DNA from: JAEXOD01 sp963663265
Lineage (GTDB): Bacteria; Bacteroidota; Ignavibacteria; Ignavibacteriales; Melioribacteraceae
Length of the DNA: 64,000 bases
Direction: 5' to 3'
Assembly (NCBI GenBank): GCA_963663265.2
Contig: CAXXXM010000002.1
Span: 1,860,001-1,924,000 of the forward strand
Part shown: one piece after another, positions 36,290-46,300 of the stretch
Layout: each line of letters opens with the position of its first letter
Position numbering within the stretch: position 1 is the stretch's first letter
The notes under the pieces: model-generated
The model's input: only the letters and a program-made list of their open reading frames with translations
What the model was told of the DNA's origin: nothing
Databases searched by the model: none
Program-made: the position numbers and the translations under genes

Positions 36290-39124
36290 CTAATTCTTTT
36301 TAGCTTTAACAGTTTTTTTTGCTGTAGCAGCAACTTTTTTAACAGGAGCAGCTTTTTTAGCAGGAGCTTTTTTAGCAACGGCTTTAACAGCAGGTTTTTT
36401 AGCATCTTTTAAAGCAGCACGTGCAGCAGCTAATCTTGCAATAGGTACACGATATGGTGAACAACTTACGTAGTTCAAACCGGTTCTGTGGCAGAATTCA
36501 ACAGATGAAGGTTCACCGCCATGTTCACCGCAAATACCAACTTTTAAGTCAGCTTTTACTGAACGACCTTTTTGTGTTCCCATTTCAACTAATTTACCAA
36601 CACCATTTACATCTAAGCTTTCAAATGGATCGCGTGGTAAAATTTCTTTATCCACATATAAAGGTAAGAATTTACCGGCATCGTCACGAGAAAGTCCGAA
36701 TGTTGTTTGTGTTAAATCGTTAGTTCCAAAGCTGAAGAATTCAGCAACAGTAGCAATTTCGTCAGCAGTTACGCAAGCTCTTGGAAGTTCAATCATTGTA
36801 CCTACTAAATAAGGTACTCTTTTTTTCTTTTCTTTGAATACTTCTTCAGCAACAGTACGAACAATTTTTTCTTGAAGTTTTAATTCTTCAACATGGCTAA
36901 CTAAAGGAATCATAATTTCAGGTAAAACTTTAACGCCTTTTTTTGCAACATCACAAGCAGCTTCAAAAATAGCACGTGCCTGCATTTCGGTAATTTCAGG
37001 ATAGCTAATACCTAAACGGCAGCCACGGAAACCGAGCATAGGGTTAAATTCTTTTAATGCTTCAATTTTAGAAGCAACTTTTTCTCTGGTTATGCCTAAA
37101 GCACTTGCAACCAATTCTTGTTCTTTTGCTTCGTGAGGTAAAAATTCGTGTAATGGAGGATCTAAGGTTCTAATAGTAACCGGTTTTCCAGCCATAACTT
37201 TAAAAATACCAGCAAAATCTTCTCTCTGATAAGGGAGTAATTTGGCTAAAGCACCTTTACGACCTTCTTCTGTATCACTTAAAATCATTTCGCGTACGTG
37301 AAGAATTCTATCACCGCCAAAGAACATGTGTTCTGTACGGCATAAACCGATACCTTCAGCACCAAAAGCAATAGCAGCTGCTGATTGATCAGGTTGGTCA
37401 GCATTTGTTCTAATTTTTAATTTTCTTGCAGTATCAGCCCAAGTCATTAAATCTTTGTATGTTTGGAAAACTTTAGATTGTTTAGCAGTCATTTCTTTGG
37501 TTATAAGAACCTGAATAACTTCTGATGGTTTTGTTTGGAGTTTTCCTTTAATAACTTCACCGGTAGAACCATCAATAGAAATATCATCACCTTCGTATAA
37601 TACAAAGTCAGTTCCTTCAACTCTCATTTCACCTTTTTTGTAGTCAATATTTAATTTACCACAACCGGCAACGCAAACTTTACCCATTTGACGGGCAACT
37701 AAAGCAGCGTGAGAAGTCATACCGCCACGTGCAGTTAAAATACCTTCTGAAGCATTCATACCTTTAATATCTTCAGGTGAAGTTTCAATTCTTACAAGAA
37801 TACATTTTTCGCCTTTAGCAGCCATTTCTTCTGCATCTTGAGCACTGAAAGCAATTTTACCACTTGCTGCACCAGGTCCTGCGTTTAATCCTTTTGTTAA
37901 TAATAAACCGCTTTTTACAGCAGCATCTTTTTCTTTAGGATCAAAAATAGGGCGTAATAATTGGTTTAATTGATCCGGTTCAATTCGCATTAAAGCTTCT
38001 TCTTTAGAAATTAATTTTTCACGAACCATATCAACAGCTATTTTAATAGCAGCAAAACCTGTACGTTTACCAACACGGCATTGTAACATCCATAATCTAC
38101 CTTGTTGAATAGTAAACTCGATATCCATCATATCTTTATAATGTTTTTCAAGTTTTTTACGAACGTCAACTAATTCTTTGTATATTTTAGCATTCTCTTT
38201 TTGTAAAGAAGCAATTTTTAATGGAGTACGAGTACCGGCAACTACGTCTTCACCTTGAGCGTTAAATAAATATTCTCCGTAGAAAATGTTTTCACCGGAA
38301 GCAGCATCACGAGTAAAGGCAACACCTGTACCGGAATCTTCACCCATGTTTCCAAATACCATTGATTGAACGTTAACAGCAGTTCCCCAAGCAGCAGGAA
38401 TGTCGTTAAGTTTTCTGTAAACAATAGCTCTTTCGTTCATCCATGAACCAAATACGGCACCAATAGCACCCCATAATTGTTTCATAGGATCTTCAGGGAA
38501 AGCAACACCTAATTTTTCTTTAATAACAGCTTTAAATTTAACAACTAAGTCTTTTAAGTCTTCAGCAGTAAATTCAGTATCTTTTTCAATATTTAATTCT
38601 TTTTTCTTTTCTTCTAAAATTTCTTCAAACGGATCAACATCATGTTTTGTAACAGGTTTTAAGCCTAAAACAACGTCGCCATACATAGCAACAAAACGAC
38701 GATATGAATCGTAAGCAAATCTTGGGTTGTTTGTTTTTTCAATTAAACCTTCAACAGTTTTATCATTTAAACCAAGATTTAAGATAGTATCCATCATACC
38801 GGGCATTGAAGCACGGGCACCACTTCTTACGGAAACTAATAATGGATTTTTAACATCACCAAATTTAGCACCCATCTCTTTTTCAACTTTTTTCAAAGCA
38901 GCTAATACGCTTGCTTCTAATTCTTTTGGGTATTTGTGTTTGTTATCATAATAATAAGTACAAACTTCGGTTGTAATTGTAAAACCGGCCGGTACAGGCA
39001 AACCGATGTTAACCATTTCAGCAAGATTTGCACCTTTCCCGCCTAATAGGTTTTTCATGTCAGCTTTACCTTCAGCTTTTTTACCACCGAAAAAATAAAC
39101 ATATTTTGGGGCTGCTTTAGCCAT
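36290..39124 (-). CDS. ppdK: Pyruvate, phosphate dikinase with a Lys/Ala-rich C-terminal tail
   Basis: 944 residues. An N-terminal nucleotide-binding domain (YVYFFGGKKAEGKADMKN, LLGGKGANLAEM), a swivelling phosphohistidine domain with GGMTSHAALVARQMGK (His472), and a C-terminal PEP/pyruvate barrel (RTLDPPLHEFLPH, SFGTNDLTQTTFG, CGEHGGEPSS) make it PPDK: pyruvate + ATP + Pi to PEP. The start follows GGAGGAATAACTA. The last about 45 residues are an unusual run of Lys, Ala, Pro and Val (KKPAVKAVAKKAPAKKAA type) resembling histone H1-like tails, which normal PPDK does not have. It ends the lpxK operon region. Confidence 0.93.
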   Translation of the reverse strand: MAKAAPKYVYFFGGKKAEGKADMKNLLGGKGANLAEMVNIGLPVPAGFTITTEVCTYYYDNKHKYPKELEASVLAALKKVEKEMGAKFGDVKNPLLVSVRSGARASMPGMMDTILNLGLNDKTVEGLIEKTNNPRFAYDSYRRFVAMYGDVVLGLKPVTKHDVDPFEEILEEKKKELNIEKDTEFTAEDLKDLVVKFKAVIKEKLGVAFPEDPMKQLWGAIGAVFGSWMNERAIVYRKLNDIPAAWGTAVNVQSMVFGNMGEDSGTGVAFTRDAASGENIFYGEYLFNAQGEDVVAGTRTPLKIASLQKENAKIYKELVDVRKKLEKHYKDMMDIEFTIQQGRLWMLQCRVGKRTGFAAIKIAVDMVREKLISKEEALMRIEPDQLNQLLRPIFDPKEKDAAVKSGLLLTKGLNAGPGAASGKIAFSAQDAEEMAAKGEKCILVRIETSPEDIKGMNASEGILTARGGMTSHAALVARQMGKVCVAGCGKLNIDYKKGEMRVEGTDFVLYEGDDISIDGSTGEVIKGKLQTKPSEVIQVLITKEMTAKQSKVFQTYKDLMTWADTARKLKIRTNADQPDQSAAAIAFGAEGIGLCRTEHMFFGGDRILHVREMILSDTEEGRKGALAKLLPYQREDFAGIFKVMAGKPVTIRTLDPPLHEFLPHEAKEQELVASALGITREKVASKIEALKEFNPMLGFRGCRLGISYPEITEMQARAIFEAACDVAKKGVKVLPEIMIPLVSHVEELKLQEKIVRTVAEEVFKEKKKRVPYLVGTMIELPRACVTADEIATVAEFFSFGTNDLTQTTFGLSRDDAGKFLPLYVDKEILPRDPFESLDVNGVGKLVEMGTQKGRSVKADLKVGICGEHGGEPSSVEFCHRTGLNYVSCSPYRVPIARLAAARAALKDAKKPAVKAVAKKAPAKKAAPVKKVAATAKKTVKAKKN

Positions 39125-39155
39125 TAGTTATTCCTCCAAATGTTAATAATTGAGT

Positions 39156-40202
39156 TTATTTATTTAATTTATTTAAAATCATTTTGTTTAATTCTTCTTC
39201 ATTTTCGGATTCTATTTCTATATGAAGATAGAATATATCTATGTCATCTAACTCTTTTACATATTTTTGTAATTTAACTGCATCTTTTTGAGTTGTAATT
39301 ACTGAATATGAATTTGTATCGTAAAATTTCTTTCTAATTAAATTTATTTCTTTTAAACTATACTCTTTGTGATCTGTGAAAAGAAGTTTATTGCTTATAT
39401 CAATTTTGTTGTTTTCTAAAACCGATAAAAACGAATATGGTCGAGCAATTCCACAAATAACTAAACTCTTTTGCCCAATAAACTCTTCTGTTTTGTATGA
39501 CGTGTGTTTTTTTACATCCACAAAAGCATTTGCTTTATATCCAACATAAAATACAGGTTTACCGGAAAAATATTTGTAAATATCCTTCCCAAAATCTACA
39601 CGTTCTGAAAACTTTTTGTTGATAATAATAATATCAGCACGTGAACATGATTTCATCGGCTCGCGTAAAAGTCCTATTGGTAACAATCGTTGTTGATAAC
39701 GTTTTTGAGTAGTTAAAAATCTTTGGTCAAAAACAACAATATCTAAATCGCGTTTAATCCATCGGTGTTGAAAAGCATCATCTAAAACAATTGAATTGCA
39801 ATTGGAATCCCTTAATAAATTTTTAGCACCCTCTACTCTGTTTTCGCAAACAGCAGCAGGTACTTTACATTCGCTTGCAACTAAATAAATTTCATCGCCG
39901 GATTTATCAACATCGGCAAATATATTATCCCCATCACTAACAAAAAGATATCCTTTACTCTTTCTTCTATAACCTCTGCTTAATACTGCTGGTTTGTAAC
40001 CATTATTTTTTAGTAATTCTAAAACATAAATAACAGTAGGGGTTTTCCCGGAGCCGCCAACAGTAATATTTCCTATTGAAATTACTTTTGTAGAAACTTT
40101 TACAGATTTTAAAATGCCCTTATCAAACAGTATATTTCTAATTCTCATTATAGAAGAATAAACTGCCGATATAGGATAAAATATAGTTTGAGTAAAATTC
40201 AT
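39156..40202 (-). CDS. lpxK: Tetraacyldisaccharide 4'-kinase
   Basis: 348 residues. It has a Walker A in GGSGKTPT (residues 49-56), the LpxK block SRGYRRKSKGY, and SIVLDDAFQHRWIKRDLDI with the catalytic Asp-Asp. It phosphorylates the 4' position of the lipid A disaccharide, an essential step, at the inner membrane. It directly follows the DUF374 gene with a 2-bp gap and belongs to the lpxB-DUF374-lpxK group. Confidence 0.95.
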   Translation of the reverse strand: MNFTQTIFYPISAVYSSIMRIRNILFDKGILKSVKVSTKVISIGNITVGGSGKTPTVIYVLELLKNNGYKPAVLSRGYRRKSKGYLFVSDGDNIFADVDKSGDEIYLVASECKVPAAVCENRVEGAKNLLRDSNCNSIVLDDAFQHRWIKRDLDIVVFDQRFLTTQKRYQQRLLPIGLLREPMKSCSRADIIIINKKFSERVDFGKDIYKYFSGKPVFYVGYKANAFVDVKKHTSYKTEEFIGQKSLVICGIARPYSFLSVLENNKIDISNKLLFTDHKEYSLKEINLIRKKFYDTNSYSVITTQKDAVKLQKYVKELDDIDIFYLHIEIESENEEELNKMILNKLNK

Positions 40203-40204
40203 TC

Positions 40205-40855
40205 TTATTTTTCTGCTAATTGAAGATTATTTAATTTGATTCCGCAATTAACTATTAGTTGTGAAGTTTCTTCATAGCTTATATTGCTATCTATATAAAT
40301 AGGTTCCGAATAGCTTAATAAAACTGTTGAAAAAAACTTAGGGATTTCAAACTTATCCCAACTTTTTAAAGTGTACTTATTTTTATTTTTTACACCTACT
40401 AATATAAGGGGTAAATGGGCTTTTTTTGCAATAATAACCGCTCCGGCTTTAAATTCTTTTTCAGGACCTTTAGGACCATCGGGAGTAAGAGCGATTGAGG
40501 AATGATTTTTTGCTTTTTGAACAAGCAATTCCAAAGCCTCTTTTCCATTCATATTTGACGAACCACGTTCTAAAATATATCCCCACTTGTTAAGTATTCG
40601 TGTTAAAATTTCGCCATCTTTACTTAAGCTTACAAGAGCAGTAATGTTTTTATTTTTGTTAACATACCAAGGTGCCAACATTGTTCCATGCCAAAAGGCA
40701 TAAACGCAACTACTATTATTTGAAATTAAATCTTTAGTTTTTGGTGGTATTGTTGAAACAATATTTAATGACTTACATAAAATGTTGATTATGTAGTATA
40801 AAAAATGATTCCCCAAAAAACGTAAAATACTTTGTTTAAGCTTTTTTAATTTCAT
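40205..40855 (-). CDS. DUF374 lysophospholipid-acyltransferase-superfamily protein
   Basis: 216 residues. The blocks CVYAFWHGTMLAPW, SLSKDGEILTRILNKWGY, ERGSSNMNGKEALELLVQ, and TPDGPKGPEKEFKAGAVIIAK match the DUF374 part of the LPLAT superfamily. In related bacteria such proteins sit in lipid A gene clusters and are suspected to be late or alternative acyltransferases or Kdo transferase-associated proteins. Its start overlaps the lpxB stop by 20 nt, so translation is coupled. The substrate is not known. Confidence 0.85.
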   Translation of the reverse strand: MKLKKLKQSILRFLGNHFLYYIINILCKSLNIVSTIPPKTKDLISNNSSCVYAFWHGTMLAPWYVNKNKNITALVSLSKDGEILTRILNKWGYILERGSSNMNGKEALELLVQKAKNHSSIALTPDGPKGPEKEFKAGAVIIAKKAHLPLILVGVKNKNKYTLKSWDKFEIPKFFSTVLLSYSEPIYIDSNISYEETSQLIVNCGIKLNNLQLAEK

Positions 40856-41966
40856 TTATAGTATCAAAAACTATTTTTGCAGCATTAGCAGACGCTCCGC
40901 TATTGCCGAGTTTATGTTTTAGTTTACTTAAGTTCTTTTTAATCTCTAAATAATTTGTGTAATTGTTTAAGTAATAACTACACTTGTTAAAAATATTTTC
41001 TTGATTAACATCGTGTTGTATTAATTCGTAAACTATATTTTCTTGAGCAACAATATTAACTAAGGCAATATTTTTAATTTTAATTAACATTCGTCCAATG
41101 TAATAAGTGATAAGACTTGTAGAATAAACAACAATAAAAGGGAGTTCAAATAAGGCAGCCTCTAAAGTAGAGGTACCGCTTTTTATAATTCCAAAGTACG
41201 AGTATTTTAACAATTCGTAAGTGTATCCCTTGATTAATTTAAATTCGTTATCGTTATTAAATTTAGAAAACAAGTTTTCGTTTATATTGGAAGAACATGC
41301 AACAACAATCTGCATGTTGAATTTTTCTTTTATTTTATAAGCGGCCTTAATTGTTTGGGGAAATATTTTATCTATTTCCTGTAATCTGCTGCCGGGCATA
41401 ACAAGTAATATTTTTTTAGCTGGATCTAAATTGTGGTCTTCAAAAAATTTGCTTTTGGGAATAAAATTATATTCTTCAATTCTTTCAATTAATGGGTGTC
41501 CAGAGTAAGCAACGTTAACATTATGTTGTTTATAAAACTCTTCTTCAAAAGGGAATAAAACAATTACTTTATCAATAAGTTTTTTAATTTTAGTTATTCT
41601 TTTTTCACCCCAAGCCCAAAGTTGTGGGGATATATAGTATATAATCTTAACGTTTAATTCTTTGATTTGGGCGGCAAAGTTTAAATTAAAGCCAGGATAA
41701 TCAATTAGAATAACAGTATTTATTTTATTATCAATAATTAGTTGTTTTAAACTTTTTCTAACTTTTTTAATAAAAGGAAGATGTTTAATAACTTCAGTAA
41801 AACCTAAAAAAGCCATTTGATTAATATGGTAAATACTATTTAGCCCTGCGGCAATCATTTTATCGCCGCCAATACCATAAAACTCAACAGAATTATCAAG
41901 TTTTTTATATTCGTGCATTAGTGCGGCACCGTGCAAATCGCCCGATGCTTCACCTGCAATTATCAT
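40836..41966 (-). CDS. lpxB: Lipid A disaccharide synthase
   Basis: 376 residues. It opens IIAGEASGDLHGAALMH, has MAFLGFTEVIKHLP, YYISPQLWAWGEKR and VMPGSRLQEI, and the C-terminal KSGTSTLEAALFELPFIVVY, all LpxB hallmarks. It joins UDP-2,3-diacylglucosamine to lipid X in the cytoplasm. It overlaps the DUF374 gene downstream; an isoprenylcysteine-methyltransferase-like gene precedes it. Confidence 0.96.
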   Translation of the reverse strand: MIIAGEASGDLHGAALMHEYKKLDNSVEFYGIGGDKMIAAGLNSIYHINQMAFLGFTEVIKHLPFIKKVRKSLKQLIIDNKINTVILIDYPGFNLNFAAQIKELNVKIIYYISPQLWAWGEKRITKIKKLIDKVIVLFPFEEEFYKQHNVNVAYSGHPLIERIEEYNFIPKSKFFEDHNLDPAKKILLVMPGSRLQEIDKIFPQTIKAAYKIKEKFNMQIVVACSSNINENLFSKFNNDNEFKLIKGYTYELLKYSYFGIIKSGTSTLEAALFELPFIVVYSTSLITYYIGRMLIKIKNIALVNIVAQENIVYELIQHDVNQENIFNKCSYYLNNYTNYLEIKKNLSKLKHKLGNSGASANAAKIVFDTINEIKKA

Positions 41967-41977
41967 TATCTTATTAA

Positions 41978-42565
41978 TTAAAGTACCTTTACCAAGTAAA
42001 AAATAACTATTATTAATACAACGCTTGAAATAGCTTGTAAAGTTCTACGTTCACTTTTTAAGCCGGCTTTAAAATTATATTTTGGTTGTTCTACGTCTTC
42101 ATTTTTGTAAGAAGAGAATGAAGGAATTAAACGAGGAACTGCTTTTCTATACTCTTCGTATTTTTGACCAAAAGCAGAAACTAAATAAGTTTCTTCTTCA
42201 TTAATAATAACTCTATATTGAATATAGAAAAATACAAAGGCAGCAATGAGTAGATAAGGGAATAAAGCATTCGACATTACACCAACGCCGATGTATAAAA
42301 GCATATTGCCCAAATATAGCGGATTACGCAAGTGTGCATAAGGTCCACTGATTACAAGATAAGTACCGCCAACTCCGCCGGTAGTTCTTGTTTCACTTCC
42401 CGCATAAGAAACTCCCCACATTCTGAAAAACTCTCCAGAAAGAATTAATGCAAATCCTAATAACATTGTTACTAAAGTAGGATTTTGAAATATCACCATT
42501 AATAATAAAAATGGAAGTGGAGTGTAGCTTCTGTACTTAAATACTTTTAATGAAAAATTACTCAT
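41978..42565 (-). CDS. Isoprenylcysteine carboxyl methyltransferase-like membrane protein
   Basis: 195 residues, several membrane segments and the signature GPYAHLRNPLYLGNMLLYIG followed by EEETYLVSAFGQKYEEYRKAVPRLIP, the SAM-binding region of the ICMT/PEMT superfamily. In bacteria these proteins methylate isoprenoid or lipid groups, or are of unknown target. It lies between the HAD phosphatase and lpxB in a minus-strand run with small gaps, so the context is envelope lipid synthesis; that is inference. Confidence 0.8.
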   Translation of the reverse strand: MSNFSLKVFKYRSYTPLPFLLLMVIFQNPTLVTMLLGFALILSGEFFRMWGVSYAGSETRTTGGVGGTYLVISGPYAHLRNPLYLGNMLLYIGVGVMSNALFPYLLIAAFVFFYIQYRVIINEEETYLVSAFGQKYEEYRKAVPRLIPSFSSYKNEDVEQPKYNFKAGLKSERRTLQAISSVVLIIVIFYLVKVL

Positions 42566-42572
42566 ATTTATG

Positions 42573-43313
42573 TTATCCTTGAATGTATACTTCGTTTCTT
42601 TTTAAAGATGCTTGAAATCTTTTTTTTAATCTTTTTTTACTTTTTAATAATTCTAATTTTTCAATAACATCATTAAAATTATTAAAAGGAGAAAAAGTAA
42701 TTCTATTTTTTTCGCAAAACTTAAGTAGAGCTTTTTTCGCAAAAATTAAATCACAAAACTGAGCAGGGCATGTATCGGAAAGTCCATCGCCAATGTAAAC
42801 ATTAAATTCCAAGTCACCGCTATTATCAATAATGTGATTCCTTTTGCAATTTGCACAAATACCGCATTCTTCGTCAGGATAGGGGAATGAAGGGATTATT
42901 GTGTTATCTTTTACTTCCAATTTATTGCAAAAAACTTTCAAATGACCTAAGTTCTCTCGTTCCAAAATTTTTTTAATATATAAGTCAAAACCATCGCTTA
43001 CAACAAAAACGGAAAAATCTTTTTCTTTACAGTAGTCAATAAATTTATAAAAAGATTCATCAATAGTTATGGTTGAAATAAATTTATCAAAGTGTTCAAT
43101 TTCAAAATTATGAATTGTTTTACATAATAATTCCCAAGATTTAAAAGAACTGATTTTTCTATCAATCCATAAATCAATTATTTGCATTGCTTCGGCTTCA
43201 TTTCCAAATTCCAAAAATAAAGCTTCACCAACATCACGGGTTGAAATTGTACCGTCAAAATCAACAAATATATTAAATTTTGTATTGCTTGTTACTTGAT
43301 CAAGATGTAACAT
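42573..43313 (-). CDS. HAD-IB phosphatase, MtnX-like
   Basis: 246 residues. It has the HAD motif I DFDGTIS with catalytic Asp, VVSDGFD (motif II) and YIGDGLSD (motif IV), and a central cysteine cluster (CGICANCKR). It resembles the MtnX/HAD-IB group (2-hydroxy-3-keto-5-methylthiopentenyl-1-phosphate phosphatase). Pathway assignment is uncertain because no other mtn gene is nearby. Its start overlaps the end of smc by 14 nt. Confidence 0.75.
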   Translation of the reverse strand: MLHLDQVTSNTKFNIFVDFDGTISTRDVGEALFLEFGNEAEAMQIIDLWIDRKISSFKSWELLCKTIHNFEIEHFDKFISTITIDESFYKFIDYCKEKDFSVFVVSDGFDLYIKKILERENLGHLKVFCNKLEVKDNTIIPSFPYPDEECGICANCKRNHIIDNSGDLEFNVYIGDGLSDTCPAQFCDLIFAKKALLKFCEKNRITFSPFNNFNDVIEKLELLKSKKRLKKRFQASLKRNEVYIQG

Positions 43314-46300
43314 TTATCTCTTCGTTAAATTGAACACCAACTAATTTGGAAATACCTTCTTCTTGTATAGTTACGCCATACATGTTTTCGGCAGCTTCCA
43401 TTGTACGTTTATTATGAGTTACAATAATAAACTGAGTATTTTTACTAAACTCTTTTAAAAGTTTAGTAAAACGATCTACGTTTGCATCATCAAGTGGAGC
43501 ATCAACTTCATCCAAAATACAAAATGGACTTGGTTTTACTAAATAGATAGCAAACAATAATGCAGTAGCGGTTAATGTTTTTTCGCCTCCCGAAAGCAAT
43601 TCAATTGAAGTAGGGCGTTTTCCTTTTGGCTTTGCAATAATTTCAATTTTACCTTCAAGAGGGTCAACATTTTCTTCTAAAATTAAATCTGCTTCATCTT
43701 CCGGATTAAACAAGGTTTGAAAAATTTTCTTAAAATTTTGTCTAATTGTTTCGAATGTTTCGGCAAATAAATTTTGAGCATTTTCGTTTATTTCGTTAAT
43801 AGTTTTAATTAAATCTTTTTCAGAATCAACTAAATCATTTCTTTGTTTAGATAAAAAGTCTAACCTATCTCTTTCTTGTTCGTATTCCGAATAAGCAAGC
43901 AAGTTAACAGGTCCTATCCCTTTTAATTTATTTTTAAGTGAAGCAACTTCAATACTTGTTTCTTGATAATTAAATGTATCTGAATCTTCAAACTGTTTTG
44001 GTGCCAAATCAAAATTGTATTCTTCTTTAATGTGGTTAACCAAATTTTCCAACCTAATACTAATTTCATTCATTTTAACATCAATTGAATGAATGCTGTC
44101 AGATGTAGTTTGTCTTCGGTTTCGTAGTTTGTTTAAATCGGTTTCAAACTTAGTTGATTCTTGTTTAATTGCACTTAAATCTGTTTCAACTTTTTTCTGT
44201 TCAGTTAAAAGGAGTTGTCTATTATAACTTACTTCTTCAAGATCAAATTCTTTTTCTTCTACAATGTTTTTGTTCGATAGAATTTCTTCTTCAGCATTAG
44301 ATATATCTTTTTTCCTTCTTTCAATTGCGGAAATGACATTCCGTTTTGTATCTTCAGCACGTTTAATATCGTTTCTAAAATTTTGAATTTCACCTTTTGT
44401 TCTTTCAAGTTCCAACATCTGTTGGTTATAAGATGATACGGTTTGAGAATAAGATTCTTCTAAACTTTTTAATTCTTGTTCAAATTGTAAAGTTACCTCT
44501 TTAATGCTTGTTTTTTCAGCACGTAAAGTGTTTAGACTTTCTTCTTTTTCTTGAATTTGATTATCCAAGTTGTTCGATTCTTTTACATACTCTTTAATTT
44601 GCGAGTGTGCTTTTTCAATCTCTTCTTCGGATTTGTTCTTTTCAAATTCAAATTGAGCAATCTGTTTTTCAAGAGTAGTAATATCATTTTCAAGAATTTT
44701 CCCCTGTTCGGATATTACTTTTAAATCTATGCTCGAAATTTCTGTTTCAACTTCAAGAATTTCATTTCTAACTTCTTCTAATTTTGTATTTAATACAGGA
44801 TACTCATTTTTTAAGTTTTCAAGTAAAAGCTTACGCCCAAATAACGAATCATCCAAGTTAGCAAGACCACCGGCTTCCACAATGCCGTTGCTGTAAATTA
44901 TATCGCCATCAATTGTTGAAAAGTTGTTGTTGGGATATTTTTGTGCAAGTTCAATTGCTAATGAAAGCGAATCTACAAGAGCAGTACTGTGTAATACTTT
45001 TTTAAAATATGGTGCCCAGTTTTCGCTTGCCTGAACATAATTAGAAGCCCAGCCAATAAAACCAGGTTCTTGTTCTATTTTTTTTATTCTTTTTGTTAAA
45101 CGAATGTTATCGATATAATCAAAAATCGTCTTCTTTTTTAAAGTAGGTTTATCTAATAGATAAAAAGAAGCTTTTCCTAAATCATTCTTTTTTAAGTAAT
45201 CAATTGCACTATTTAAATCGGTTAAATTTTCAATAAGCAGATTATTTAACACATATTTTAAAGATGCTTCCAAAGCAGGACGATATTTTTCATCTGTATT
45301 TCCAACATCAGCAAAAAGACTTATTTCTTTTTCAGTCCAGCCTTTGCTTTCAATTAATACTTTCACTCCTTTTGATACACCGTCTAAGTTAGTAATTAAA
45401 GTATTAATAAAATCTATTTTATCTTTTAATGCGTTAAGATTACTTTTAATGTCAATTTCGCTTTCTTTAAGCAAAGTTAATTTTTTTTCAAGAGATTCTT
45501 TATAATTAGACCTTTCAGTATACATCTCTTCAGTTTCGTGAAGTCGTTGAATGGCTTTTTGTTTTGAAGTTTCAAGTTCTTCTAAAAATCCAACAGTTTT
45601 AGCTATTCGGTTTGTAATATTTTGAATATCATCATTTAATTTTTGAATGTTGTTATTCGATTTATTTAAAGATGTATTAAGGTTTGCTAATTTGTTTTCT
45701 TCGGAGCTTAAAGTTTTTTCAATATCAATAAGTTTGGAAGATTCCGATTTAATAAATTGTTTTTTAGAATCAACTTCAGTACGTTTTTCTGAAACAAGAG
45801 TTTTTAATTCTTCAATTTCGGTTGTTTTGGTTGAAATTGATTTTTCAGCAATGGCAAGAGATTCAGTAAATGTATCTATATTAATTTCTGTATTTTCAAG
45901 TTGTATTTCAAACTCTTTTATTTCGTCTTTATAACGTTCTAAGTTTCGTTCTTGCGATTTAATACGCTCGTTAGAAATGGAAATAGTATTTTGCAAGCTA
46001 TGCATTTTATCTGTTTCAGCAGAGGTCTTTTGTTGTATTTCGCGTAATTTGCGTTCAACTTCCAATATTCTATCGCGGTATTTAACAAGTTCAAATTCAA
46101 TTGTTTTAACTTCTAAGTCAATTGTATCTTTTTCAGAACTTAAGCTTTCTTTTTTCTCATTTAAATCGGCTTGCTGAGTTATAAATAGTGAAAATTCTCT
46201 TTCAGCTAAGTCAAGTTCTTTTTCGCGTAAAACAGTTTGAATTTGGTTATATTGGTCGGCTTTTTTTGCTTGGCGTTCAAGTGAACGTACGCTTTTTTCA

